In this document: one piece after another, positions 29,079 through 37,534 of the stretch
Layout of the letters: each line of letters starts with the position of its first letter
How positions within the stretch are numbered: the first letter of the stretch is position 1
DNA from: Acinetobacter sp. UBA801
GTDB taxonomy: Bacteria > Pseudomonadota > Gammaproteobacteria > Pseudomonadales > Moraxellaceae
DNA: 37,544 nucleotides
Direction of reading: 5' to 3'
Assembly (NCBI GenBank): GCA_002296655.1
Contig: DBIN01000033.1
Span: 1-37,544 of the forward strand
Made by a program: the position numbers and the translations under genes
The notes under the pieces: generated by a model
The model's database searches: none
What the model was told of the DNA's origin: nothing
The model's input: the letters and a program-made list of their open reading frames with translations, nothing else

Positions 29079-29365
29079 AGTTGCTTCCTAGAATCTGTAT
29101 TTTACCGCTATTGTTGTAACTGTAATTTTTGGATACAGCAAGTTTTATAGCAAAGAAATTTACGGAATTGTCGAAATCCTGTGTGGCCGTGAAATTGCGC
29201 AGAAAAATGTCATTCGTATCTGCATTATGTTTTATTAATGGATAAATTGAACGAAAAGTGTCATAAATAGACGGTGGGCTTTTTTAGCACTTTGCATCAC
29301 AAATCAGTTATAGAAAAAGGTCTCACAGCAGGTATGCTGCTTGGTACAACAAGGATGATGAATAC

Positions 29366-30272
29366 ATGATACGGTCAGATAAAGGCGTGTTTTGGGCAAT
29401 TTTATTGCCATTGATTGCGGTATTGATTTGGTCGTTAAATATTGCGGTGACGCGCTATGTTGCGGCGTATATTTCACCCGTCAGTATCAGTTTTTATCGT
29501 TGGTTAATTGCCTTTCTGATTTTAACACCATGGATATTGCCAAAAGTTTGGCAGCAACGTGAGTTAATTCGTCCACATTTGAAACAGTTGGCAGTGCTCA
29601 GTGCATTTGGTTTGGTACTGTATCAAGGTCTCAGTTATACCGCAGCCAATTACACTACTGCAACCAATATGGGTATTATTAATGCGTTTATTCCCATGTT
29701 TACGATCCTGGTTTCGTTGCTGATCTTAAAAGATATTCCCACACGATTTGCTGTTTTAGGCTGTATTATTTCATTTTCGGGTTTGTTGTATGTAATTGCA
29801 CAAGGAGATTTACGTCAACTCAGTGAGCTGACAGGACATGCTGGCGATATGCTCATGGTTTTGGCGGTATTTTTTTACGCCTTTTATGGGGTGTTTTTAA
29901 AAAAATGGAATTTAAAATTGCCGCTCATGCTAAGTCTTTATGTACAAATTATATTCGCCTTGCTTTATCATCTGCCATTTAGTGTGGTTCGGCTTAGATC
30001 AATTAAATAGTCAAAATGGTTTAAGTGTGCTGTATGCAGGTATATTTCCATCAATTATTGCACCTTTGGTATGGATGTTGGCTGTTCAATATTTAGGACC
30101 AAATCGCACCAGTATTTTTATGAATTTGATGCCTGTTTTTACGGCCATCATTGCATATTTTTGGTTGGCAGAATTGTGGGGGAGTTATCATAGTATCGGT
30201 GGATTGATTATTTTAACGGGTATTGTGTTGGCGCAAATGAAAGTGCGTGTACACATTCAAGCAAAAAGTTGA
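29366..30272 (+). pseudogene. EamA-family (DMT) transporter, frameshifted
   Basis: Drug/metabolite-type exporter with ten helices, split by one frameshift. The first part (ATG 29366, MIRSDKGVFWAILLPLIAVL) runs in frame for 205 codons to LYVQIIFALLYHLPF at about 29980, then leaves the frame and stops at 30010 after SVVRLRSIK. The next frame carries the expected continuation VWFGLDQLNSQNGLSVLYAG, then LGPNRTSIFMNLMPVFTAII to the stop at 30272. Joined, the product would have about 301 residues, normal for the family. Either one extra A or two missing bases near 29978-29982 explains it. The rest is undamaged, so the lesion is recent or a sequence error. Confidence 0.88.
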
Positions 30273-30478
30273 GTTTAGTTGATTATTTATTGGTCAGTTA
30301 AAGGTGTATTTAAAATGCTTTTTATTCAAAATTTATTCAGTATTGAGCGTTATGAATTATGACAGTTTTTTTAATTATTCTAAAATAATTGTAAAAATAG
30401 TAAGATAATTTAAATTATTAAGAAAAAATGACGAATCTTTTATTGAATATTTATATTTAATTAATAGAAAAAATCTAT
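30273..30478. other. AT-rich intergenic region
   Basis: Roughly 200 bases of very AT-rich sequence after the transporter remnant, with A/T tracts up to the promoter at 30479-30507. No gene, hairpin or repeat that I can support. Confidence 0.5.
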
Positions 30479-30507
30479 TTGTATAGTCGACTAAATTACT
30501 CCATAAT
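30479..30507 (+). promoter_or_regulatory. sigma70-like promoter in the EamA-tsaC intergenic region
   Basis: TTGTAT (30479-30484), spacer of exactly 17 bp, CATAAT (30502-30507). No protein gene lies downstream on this strand before the two terminators. Confidence 0.55.
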
Positions 30508-30581
30508 TCACGTACTGGAAATGACCTACTGTATTTCATAATCAGTCAAATATCATTTGCAGCAAGATTTTCAAACCCTCT

Positions 30582-30608
30582 GGATGTGCTTTTATACACA
30601 TCCTTTTT
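30582..30608 (+). terminator. first of two tandem terminators
   Basis: GGATGTG (30582-30588) pairs with CACATCC (30597-30603), with an 8-base loop followed by five T residues. Confidence 0.7.
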
Positions 30609-30610
30609 AT

Positions 30611-30644
30611 GCTCAACCATCCCTATATGGTTGAGCTTTTTTTT
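30611..30644 (+). terminator. second of two tandem terminators
   Basis: Perfect 10-bp stem GCTCAACCAT (30611-30620) / ATGGTTGAGC (30627-30636) with a 6-base loop and eight T residues. The T-run is only on the plus strand. Confidence 0.9.
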
Positions 30645-30663
30645 ATCTAAAATTTGTCTAAAG

Positions 30664-31233
30664 CTAGGCGCGAATCACCATCCCAGTCTCTGCATCTAAA
30701 ATACGGCTGGGTTGCTGACTTAAACCTAAATCACCATTTAAGTAGTGCAATTGTTGTTGGAAATATTGCGTTGCTTCTTGCAAAGAGCGTGCAGGGTCAA
30801 GTCCCGCAGGATTGGCACTGGTCGATACAATAAAGCCATCAAAAGCATGGCATAGTGCCATACATAAAGGGTGATTGGTTACGCGCACCGCTACTTTGGG
30901 GTGTTGACCTGTAATCCACTCTGGAATTGCGGATGTGCTGGGTAGCAGCCAAGTGGTCGCTCGATCTGTGGGATGAGTATTGGTCCATGACGCAATCACG
31001 CGATCTCGTATTTCGGGGCGTAAATCCTGCAGTAAATGCTCCACTTGTGATAGATGTCCTGCCAGTAAAATCACACCTTTTTCAATTGGACGCTGTTTCA
31101 GACGTAGAATTTCCAAAAATGCCTGTTGATTATATGGATCACATCCCAATCCCCAAACGGCCTCTGTAGGGTAGGCCAGTACCTGTCCTTGTTGTAGACA
31201 TGCAGCGGCTTCGGTGACAGAGGTTGTAATCAT
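30664..31233 (-). CDS. tsaC: TsaC, threonylcarbamoyl-AMP synthase (YrdC/Sua5 family)
   Basis: Makes threonylcarbamoyl-AMP from threonine, bicarbonate and ATP for the t6A modification at position 37 of ANN-decoding tRNAs. 189 residues, the length of the short TsaC form. YrdC-fold blocks are AYPTEAVWGLGCDP, LKQRPIEKGVILL, VAVRVTNHPL and FIVSTSANPAG. I chose ATG 31233 (MITTSVTEAAACLQQG) by family alignment; GTG 31269 would add 12 unrelated residues. It is third in the lysM-dprA-tsaC unit, 48 bases after dprA, the order also seen in Pseudomonas. Confidence 0.95.
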   Translation of the reverse strand: MITTSVTEAAACLQQGQVLAYPTEAVWGLGCDPYNQQAFLEILRLKQRPIEKGVILLAGHLSQVEHLLQDLRPEIRDRVIASWTNTHPTDRATTWLLPSTSAIPEWITGQHPKVAVRVTNHPLCMALCHAFDGFIVSTSANPAGLDPARSLQEATQYFQQQLHYLNGDLGLSQQPSRILDAETGMVIRA

Positions 31234-31281
31234 GGGAGTTTTACCTAAACAGAAATGTGAAATAGGCACTGATTGTGCACC

Positions 31282-32505
31282 TTATTTGTGTGGACGACAA
31301 CGCAAATATAAGCCTGATTGCTGTAAACAGAAGCCCATGAGTTCTAGTTCCATTAATGCACTGGTGAGTGTGGCAATATCTAAATTCAGTTGCTGTGCCA
31401 AGTAGTCGATGCTTTGTCCGACCCAATCCAGTTGTTGATACAGCGTCAATAAATGCTCTGGAATGTGCGGTGTAGTTGTGTCGGTTGTTTTTGTGGTGGT
31501 GCTTAGAAGCGTTGTTTCAGTTTGTGGCGTAGGGGATTCGGCTCTTATCGATGCTGTTGTGACCTGATCTGGTTTTGTCGCCATTTGGTTTTGTTGATAT
31601 TGCCATTGGGTCGGCAGGGCTAAATCCTCAATCACTTGTTCAGGATGGTCGACCAAAATTGCACCCTCACGAATCAATTGATGGCAACCTTGATGAAATT
31701 CACTATAAATATGTCCAGGAATGGCAAATATCAATTTGCCTTGCTCTGCTGCTAATTTGGCGGTAATCAGTGAGCCACTTTTTAAACTGGCTTCAGCAAC
31801 AATCACGCCTAAACTTAGTCCACTGACAATACGGTTGCGTCGTGGGAAATGTTGCTGTAAGGGTTTGGTGTGCGGTAAAAACTCTGTAATTACGGCACCA
31901 CCAGATTCCACAATCTGTTGGCGCAGGCTGTGATGTGCACTTGGGTAAGTGCTGTCCAAACCTGTGCCCATGACTGCAATGGTACGTTGATGTTGCAAAG
32001 CACCTTGATGTGCGGCCTCATCAATACCTTGTGCCAAACCGCTATTGATAAAGAACCCTTGCTCACTTAAATAATAAGCAAAATCATAAGCTACTTGCCG
32101 GCCATGCGGGCTGGCTTTACGACTGCCGACAATTGCAATTTGCGCTTGCAACAAAGCCTGTGCATTGCCTTGTCCAAATAAAATTGGTGGCTTATTGGCA
32201 TAGGGGTGTAACTGATTCGGATAATCAGCATCATCTAGAGTTAATACAAAATCGCACTGCTGTTGCAGTTGATTCAGACATTGTTCAAAGGCAAGTTGCC
32301 CTGTAGGGCTAAGATATTCTTTGGCACGTTGTAGATGGTTGGCATGAATACGCACATCTGACCACGTAAGGAGATGCTCGGGCTGCACTGCGGCAGCCAC
32401 GGAACCATAATGTTGTACGAGTTTGGAAAAACTGGACAGTGAATGTTGAACCAAATACCACAATAAAATGGAGTTGATTTGCTGTGGGCTGAATGAATTC
32501 AACAT
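31282..32505 (-). CDS. dprA: DprA/Smf, DNA-processing protein for natural transformation
   Basis: Binds incoming single-stranded DNA in the cytoplasm and loads RecA during natural transformation. About 407 residues. The Rossmann core carries IAIVGSRKASPHGR, FFINSGLAQGIDEAAHQGAL and the conserved PRRNRIVSGLSLGVIVAEA with SGSLITA. An N-terminal SAM-like helical region precedes it and a C-terminal winged-helix (DML1-like) domain is at about 340-405. A Thr/Gln-rich linker (about 300-345) joins them. ATG 32505 has GAG six bases upstream; ATG 32511 is equally open. It starts 11-17 bases after the LysM gene stop. Competence is a typical Acinetobacter trait. Confidence 0.96.
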   Translation of the reverse strand: MLNSFSPQQINSILLWYLVQHSLSSFSKLVQHYGSVAAAVQPEHLLTWSDVRIHANHLQRAKEYLSPTGQLAFEQCLNQLQQQCDFVLTLDDADYPNQLHPYANKPPILFGQGNAQALLQAQIAIVGSRKASPHGRQVAYDFAYYLSEQGFFINSGLAQGIDEAAHQGALQHQRTIAVMGTGLDSTYPSAHHSLRQQIVESGGAVITEFLPHTKPLQQHFPRRNRIVSGLSLGVIVAEASLKSGSLITAKLAAEQGKLIFAIPGHIYSEFHQGCHQLIREGAILVDHPEQVIEDLALPTQWQYQQNQMATKPDQVTTASIRAESPTPQTETTLLSTTTKTTDTTTPHIPEHLLTLYQQLDWVGQSIDYLAQQLNLDIATLTSALMELELMGFCLQQSGLYLRCRPHK

Positions 32506-32522
32506 CACCATCTCAAACCGTT

Positions 32523-33680
32523 TTAGTCATCCATACGCGGTGCTTGTAGGCTAGCACCGACTTTAATAGGCAATTCGCTGTCTAAGACATATGCATAGCT
32601 AATGTGGTCAAAGCTCTTGAAGACCATGATATTGCCAATGCGTTCGCCTGGAAGCTGAACACGCTCTTTGGTTTTCGGGTCGGTGACCACTTCGCCTTTT
32701 TGCGTTACGCTAAAGACATAACCAGATTGCACGCCATGTAATGTACCGCGATCAATCGCCACAACACTGTGTTTTGCTGCGGTACCAATCGAGCCCATCA
32801 CGCGTAGCACTTGACCACCTGCGCTGACATTTTCAGCATGCGTTGGATAGAACAGGGTTGGCAACATTGGGTCATAAATTGGTAAGACACGATCACCACG
32901 ACGCACTTCGGCATTGTAGGTATCGGTCAATTCAAGTGTGGTGATGTCATTTTCGCCACGTACTGCAATACCTGCAGCAACTTGGGTGAGTTCAATGCCT
33001 GCATTGAATTTTTGACCATTGGCATCGGTTAGCATGTACGGCTCGCCTTCACGATATACCCCGTAGCGTTGACCTACTTCCAAACCTGCACCACGTGCAT
33101 ACACACTTTGACCTTTGGCGGCTAAAACACGCTGATCAGAAGTACCTAAAATATACGGTGTACCTTGTAACGCATCTGCGGCAATAATGCTGCTGCGCTC
33201 TAACCAGTGTTTGATATAGTCAAGTGGAATCACAGGAATGGTATTATTTAAAGATTCCACGCGAATTTGTGGTTGTAAATTGGTGCTCTTGCCTGCATAA
33301 CGACGGATAATACCTTCGCAACCATCGCCTTCATCTTTACCAATAATTGGACGACCTTCATAGGTACACATCAATAAACGGTCACCCGGGAAAATCCAGT
33401 GAGGATTTTTTACGTGACGGTTACTTGCCCAAATTTCAGGCCAACGTAATGGATTGTTCAGGAATTTTTTGGAAATATCCCATAAGGTATCGCCTTTTTT
33501 TACCACATACACATTTGGTGCGCTGGCTTTTAAGGCAGGCGGATTGATGTTTCGTGCAGGTGCTGCTTCAGCCACACTGATGGCACTAAGTCCCACTGTG
33601 AGACATACCGCGAGTGCTAAAACTTGCTTTTTAAACCCCAAGACACGAAAAGAGGATGTGTCTGTCAAAACCTTTTTCAT
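32523..33680 (-). CDS. secreted LysM-domain protein
   Basis: Probably periplasmic peptidoglycan-binding protein of unknown detailed role. 385 residues from ATG 33680 (MKKVLTDTSSF), with AGGA nine bases upstream; ATG 33686 is too close to that site. The signal peptide spans about 40 residues and ends near SVAEAAPA. A single LysM domain follows (VYVVKKGDTLWDISKKFLNN ... WIFPGDRLLM, about residues 58-105). The rest is a conserved domain found next to dprA in Pseudomonadales, with repeating beta-strand character. First gene of the lysM-dprA-tsaC unit, divergent from def across 119 bases. Confidence 0.9.
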   Translation of the reverse strand: MKKVLTDTSSFRVLGFKKQVLALAVCLTVGLSAISVAEAAPARNINPPALKASAPNVYVVKKGDTLWDISKKFLNNPLRWPEIWASNRHVKNPHWIFPGDRLLMCTYEGRPIIGKDEGDGCEGIIRRYAGKSTNLQPQIRVESLNNTIPVIPLDYIKHWLERSSIIAADALQGTPYILGTSDQRVLAAKGQSVYARGAGLEVGQRYGVYREGEPYMLTDANGQKFNAGIELTQVAAGIAVRGENDITTLELTDTYNAEVRRGDRVLPIYDPMLPTLFYPTHAENVSAGGQVLRVMGSIGTAAKHSVVAIDRGTLHGVQSGYVFSVTQKGEVVTDPKTKERVQLPGERIGNIMVFKSFDHISYAYVLDSELPIKVGASLQAPRMDD

Positions 33681-33799
33681 TATCATAATTCCTAAAATTA
33701 TGTATGTAGTTGCGTTATAATAACGATCTTACACACATTTTTTTGATGAAGCATTCCTTCATTCGGTTTTTTGATCAATGGCATAAGTGAGGATGTCCC

Positions 33800-34330
33800 A
33801 TGGCCTTATTACCTATTTTAAGTTTCCCGGATCCCCGTCTGCGTACCATTGCAAAACCAGTCGAAGAAGTCACCGACGAGATTCGTCAGCTTGCTGCAGA
33901 TATGCTTGAAACGATGTATGCCGCACCCGGAATTGGTTTGGCTGCAACACAGGTCGATCATCATATTCAGCTGATTGTCATGGATTTATCTGAAAACAAA
34001 GATCAACCCATGGTCTTCATTAACCCCAAAATTACCCCATTGACTGAAGAGACCCAACCGTATGAAGAAGGGTGTTTGTCAGTGCCTCAAATATACGACA
34101 AAGTTGAGCGTCCGTCACGCGTAAAAATTGAAGCGATTAACCTTGAGGGTCAATCCTTTACGCTAGAAGCGGATGAACTTCTCGCTGTTTGTATTCAACA
34201 TGAAATGGATCACTTAAATGGCAAATTATTTGTCGATTATTTATCGCCGCTCAAACGTCAGCGCGCCCGTGAAAAAGTCGAAAAAATAGTGCGTCAGCGT
34301 CAGAAAGAAAAAGTCGTGGTTAAGCGTTAA
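33800..34330 (+). CDS. def: peptide deformylase
   Basis: Iron enzyme that removes the formyl group from the initiator Met of new proteins. 176 residues with all three motifs: GIGLAATQV near 44-52, EGCLSVP with the metal ligand C92, and QHEMDHLNG with H134, the catalytic E135 and H138. The C-terminus is a basic helix ([20 protein letters not shown]). GAGGA lies about seven bases before ATG 33800. No fmt gene follows; the next gene belongs to a copper module. Confidence 0.98.
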   Translation: MALLPILSFPDPRLRTIAKPVEEVTDEIRQLAADMLETMYAAPGIGLAATQVDHHIQLIVMDLSENKDQPMVFINPKITPLTEETQPYEEGCLSVPQIYDKVERPSRVKIEAINLEGQSFTLEADELLAVCIQHEMDHLNGKLFVDYLSPLKRQRAREKVEKIVRQRQKEKVVVKR

Positions 34331-34445
34331 AACGTAGAGAAATCAAGAAGGCTACACGCACAAGTTTAGACCAAAGCCTAAAAATCAGTCCAATTTCGAT
34401 TGAGCTTTGTTATACTTGTGCCACACAAATTCAGGATAGATATTT

Positions 34446-34874
34446 TTGTTGTTGCGTTGTGGTTTACTGCTTTCATTTATCGCAGTTTTTTTACAGATTG
34501 CTGTTTTTTTACAGCCTTTGCTGCCTGAGCAATATCAAGTTGCGCCAGTCTGTGAAACCATCACGCGTGCACTTTTATTGCCACACAAAACAATGGCTGC
34601 TGCGGGTCATGATGTGCACAGCTCTCATCTACATGCAGATCAACAACAAGTTACGACACAAAACGAACATCATCATCACGATGCTTCACATCAATGTCAG
34701 TACTGTACGGTATATGGCAATTTAGTCCTGCCACCTGAATTAGAATTGAAAGAAGTGCTTGATCGTATTCAAGTGCGGCTTTTGGCATTTCAAAAACGTT
34801 TTCAACACGTTTGGTTTGCACTTCAACAACTCTTTTTACTTCCGCAAGGACGTGCCCCGCCTCACTTTGCATAA
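34446..34874 (+). CDS. His-rich DUF2946-like protein linked to copper uptake
   Basis: About 142 residues. It has one N-terminal membrane helix or signal (LLLSFIAVFLQIAVFLQPLL), then a metal-binding-looking segment: HDVHSSHLHAD, EHHHHDASHQ and the CxxC pair CQYC. The DUF2946 family commonly lies beside TonB-dependent copper receptors, as here, where the receptor starts 63 bases downstream. The start is one of three consecutive TTG codons (34446, 34449, 34452) behind AGGA at about 34433; no ATG is available. A role as periplasmic or membrane copper carrier is inferred. Confidence 0.75.
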   Translation: MLLRCGLLLSFIAVFLQIAVFLQPLLPEQYQVAPVCETITRALLLPHKTMAAAGHDVHSSHLHADQQQVTTQNEHHHHDASHQCQYCTVYGNLVLPPELELKEVLDRIQVRLLAFQKRFQHVWFALQQLFLLPQGRAPPHFA

Positions 34875-34937
34875 ATTCAAGATTTTTTCGGGTCTATTTT
34901 GACCCTAACTGTATTTATGTTTTAAGTGAGAAATAAA

Positions 34938-36944
34938 ATGGCTCAGCCTAAATTTTTATTACAGCCTGTTGCGGCTGCAGTTTGTGTTGCCTGCTATTCT
35001 GCAAGTGCTTTTGCTGATCAAACCGTTTTGACTGCCAATGTGCACAGTCTTGCCCCAATTGTTGCGACTGCACAGCAGGGTAATGATGCCAATGGTCTGG
35101 TGGTGCGTGCCAATCCAAAACAACCCATTCAGCCTATTCCAGCCACAGATGGCGCAGATTATTTACAAAGCATTGTCGGTTTTAGTGCAGTGAATAGTGG
35201 CGCGGGTACCAATGGTGATGTGACCTTCCGTGGCATGTTTGGTTCACGTATTAAAATTTTAACCGATGGTTCTGAAAACTTAGGCGCATGTCCAAGTCGT
35301 ATGGATTCGCCAACCTCTTATATTTCACCAGAAAGTTTTGATGAAATTACCGTGATTAAAGGCCCGCAAACGGTGCAATATGCCAACACGGGTTCGGCAG
35401 CAACGGTACTGTTTGAACGTAAGCCTGAACAATTTGGTGAAGGTCAAAACTATCGTGGACAAGCCAGTGTTTTGATGGGTTCGTTTGGTCGTTTGGATCA
35501 TAATATTGAAGCAGCAGCGGGCGATGCACTGAAATATATTCGTTTAAATGCTAACCGTTCTGTGGCTGACAGCTATAAAGATGGCAATGGTACAACTGTT
35601 CCTTCAGATTGGGAGCGTTGGAATGCCGATGTTGCTTTAGGTTGGACACCCGATGCAGATACTTGGCTTGAGCTGACAGGTGGTCGTGGTGATGCCGAAG
35701 TGGTGTATGCAGGCCGCATGATGGATGGTTCTGAATTTGACCGTGAAAGTTTGGGTTTGCGTGTAGAAAAGAAAAACATCACCGATGTGATTAAGAAAAT
35801 TGAAGCACAGGTGAACTATAGCTTTAATGATCACGTGATGGATAACTATAGTTTACGCGCCAAACCTATGATGGAAATGGCAACTAATGTGACGCGTAAA
35901 ACATTAAATGCACGTATGGCGGTGACACATGAATGGGATAAATTACAGTTTATAACAGGTATTGATACTCAGAATAATGAGCATGGTATTCGTAAAACAG
36001 ATATGCAGGGCTCTTATCTAACTAAGCCTCTTTTGACTGATATGGAATTTCAATCTTATGGTGGTTTTGGTGAATTGAGTTATCAGCTTAATGATCAAAA
36101 TAAATTAGTTGCAGGTGTGCGTGTCGATCAGGTCGAAGTTGATGCAGTGCAAACAGCTCAACAACGTAAAGAAACTTTGCCAAGTGGCTTTATCCGTTTG
36201 GAAAATCAGCATCCACACCATGATGCAAAAACGTATGTCGGTTTGGGTTATGTAGAGCGTATGCCTGATTATTGGGAATTATTTACACCAAAATCAGGAA
36301 ATGGTAATCCAAATACATTTAAAAATATTGATACTGAAAAAACACTTCAACTGGATTTTGGCTATCAACATGAGCATGGTGCATTTAGTTCTTGGGCATC
36401 GGCTTATGCGGGTTTGATTAATGACTATATTCTAACTAAATATACGAGTATGACAGATGCGCATACGCGCAATGTGGATGCAACCATTGCTGGGGCAGAA
36501 GTTGGTATGGGTTATCAATTTACCGATGCTTTGCAAGCTGATATGAGTGCCATGTATGCGTGGGGTGAAAACACCACAGACAATACGCCGTTACCACAAA
36601 TTTCACCTTTGGAAGGACGTTTAAACCTACGCTATGTTCAAGATAGATACACTTTAGGTGCATTATTACGTGTAGTCGATGGTCAAAGTCGTATAAGTAA
36701 AGATGAGGGTAATATCGTAGGTTACGACCTCAAAGAGAGCAGTGGCTTTGGCGTGTTGTCTTTAAATGGCAGCTATAACCTCAATAAAAGTGTTGATGTG
36801 TCTGTGGGCATTGATAACGTACTAGATAAAACTTATACCGAGCATTTAAACAAAATGGGTGCGTCAGGAACAGGTTTACCAGTTACTGAACAATTTAATA
36901 ATAGTGGTCGCAACTATTGGGCGCGGATCAGTATGAAGTTCTAA
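34938..36944 (+). CDS. oprC: OprC-type TonB-dependent copper receptor
   Basis: Outer-membrane receptor for copper. 668 residues from ATG 34938 (MAQPKFLLQP), with GTGAG seven bases upstream; GTG 34926 overlaps that site and is rejected. Signal peptide to about residue 27 (SASAFA-DQ). The plug domain follows, with DVTFRGMFGSRIKILTDG and the copper-receptor hallmark GACPSRMDSPTSYISPE. In it C118 and M122 form the CxxxM motif known as a copper site in Pseudomonas OprC. A 22-stranded barrel ends in the usual aromatic terminus (YWARISMKF). No typical N-terminal TonB box is obvious; IVATAQQG near 41-48 is the nearest. It probably forms an operon with the DUF2946-like gene. Confidence 0.92.
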   Translation: MAQPKFLLQPVAAAVCVACYSASAFADQTVLTANVHSLAPIVATAQQGNDANGLVVRANPKQPIQPIPATDGADYLQSIVGFSAVNSGAGTNGDVTFRGMFGSRIKILTDGSENLGACPSRMDSPTSYISPESFDEITVIKGPQTVQYANTGSAATVLFERKPEQFGEGQNYRGQASVLMGSFGRLDHNIEAAAGDALKYIRLNANRSVADSYKDGNGTTVPSDWERWNADVALGWTPDADTWLELTGGRGDAEVVYAGRMMDGSEFDRESLGLRVEKKNITDVIKKIEAQVNYSFNDHVMDNYSLRAKPMMEMATNVTRKTLNARMAVTHEWDKLQFITGIDTQNNEHGIRKTDMQGSYLTKPLLTDMEFQSYGGFGELSYQLNDQNKLVAGVRVDQVEVDAVQTAQQRKETLPSGFIRLENQHPHHDAKTYVGLGYVERMPDYWELFTPKSGNGNPNTFKNIDTEKTLQLDFGYQHEHGAFSSWASAYAGLINDYILTKYTSMTDAHTRNVDATIAGAEVGMGYQFTDALQADMSAMYAWGENTTDNTPLPQISPLEGRLNLRYVQDRYTLGALLRVVDGQSRISKDEGNIVGYDLKESSGFGVLSLNGSYNLNKSVDVSVGIDNVLDKTYTEHLNKMGASGTGLPVTEQFNNSGRNYWARISMKF

Positions 36945-36963
36945 TTTGGACTTTATTTAAACC

Positions 36964-36990
36964 AAAAGCAGGGCTTTGGCTCTGCTTTTT
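36964..36990 (+). terminator. rho-independent terminator after the copper receptor
   Basis: AAAGCAGGGC (36965-36974) pairs with GCTCTGCTTT (36979-36988), one G-T pair, TTTG loop, with a T-run to 36990. Confidence 0.88.
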
Positions 36991-37158
36991 ACTTTTTTGT
37001 GACAATAATTACTTATAAAACAGTTGTTTAGGTATTTGGGCTTTGTTTAAAAGAATTATTTAGATTTTTATTAAAATAAATTTATAAGATAAAACAGTAG
37101 CTTATCTATTTTTGGGTTTATAAAATAAACACCCGATATATTTCTTTAAAAAAAAGTA

Positions 37159-37186
37159 TTGCAAGGTAAAATAATTGCCCTATAAT
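37159..37186 (+). promoter_or_regulatory. rRNA operon promoter P1 with UP-like A-tract
   Basis: TTGCAA (37159-37164), 16-bp spacer, perfect TATAAT (37181-37186). An A-run at 37148-37155 lies directly upstream of the -35, as in an UP element. It points at the 16S gene some 350 bases away. Confidence 0.8.
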
Positions 37187-37297
37187 GCACATCCATCGGC
37201 GGTGATGCAGATTAAAACTTCTGATAAAACAATGACTTGGTTGAAAATGATTGAGTTGGGTTTTAGAAAGTTGGTTTAAAATAATTTAAATTACCAG

Positions 37298-37325
37298 TTG
37301 ACACTTTAGAAATAAAGCGTAATAT
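37298..37325 (+). promoter_or_regulatory. second rRNA operon promoter P2
   Basis: Consensus TTGACA (37298-37303), 16-bp spacer, TAATAT (37320-37325). Predicted start near 37332, leaving about 200 bases of 16S leader. Confidence 0.75.
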
Positions 37326-37331
37326 AGCCGA

Positions 37332-37534
37332 CCTAGCTTGCTGCTGACGAAGTGGCAAGAAGATCATTAAGAGATTATGAAGAACAACTTGTGTGGATTT
37401 TTACTGGTTGATTGATCGAAATTATTTTCATTGATTGATTGGTTTAAATTACTCGAAGTTTATTTGAGCGAAATTTAAGTCAGAAAATTGATGAGCCAGA
37501 TTTGGTCACTTCGAATAAAGTGACAAAATGATTT
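37332..37534 (+). other. 16S rRNA leader region
   Basis: Non-coding leader between P2 and the 16S gene, with repeated GATTGAT-type words (37409-37440) and a hairpin GTCACTT (37505-37511) / AAGTGAC (37518-37524) ten bases before the mature 5' end. In rRNA operons this region carries antitermination signals and the 5' strand of the RNase III processing stem. I could not identify a convincing BoxA. Confidence 0.7.

Larger units (their letters stand above)
30514..30644 (+). ncRNA. candidate small RNA with tandem terminators
   Basis: Inferred from architecture, not from a known family. Transcription from the promoter at 30479-30507 would start near 30514 and run about 95 bases to the first terminator or about 130 to the second. 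No open frame with a ribosome site is present. A short 5' stem is possible (GAAAT...ATTTC, 30519-30539). The tsaC gene is on the other strand and its transcripts would not explain the T-runs, which face the plus strand. Read-through from the EamA gene is the alternative source of transcripts. Confidence 0.4.

Noticed and set aside
37332..37500. BoxA antitermination element in the 16S leader
   Set aside because: Looked for TGCTCTTTAACA-like sequence; only loosely similar AT-rich stretches are present.
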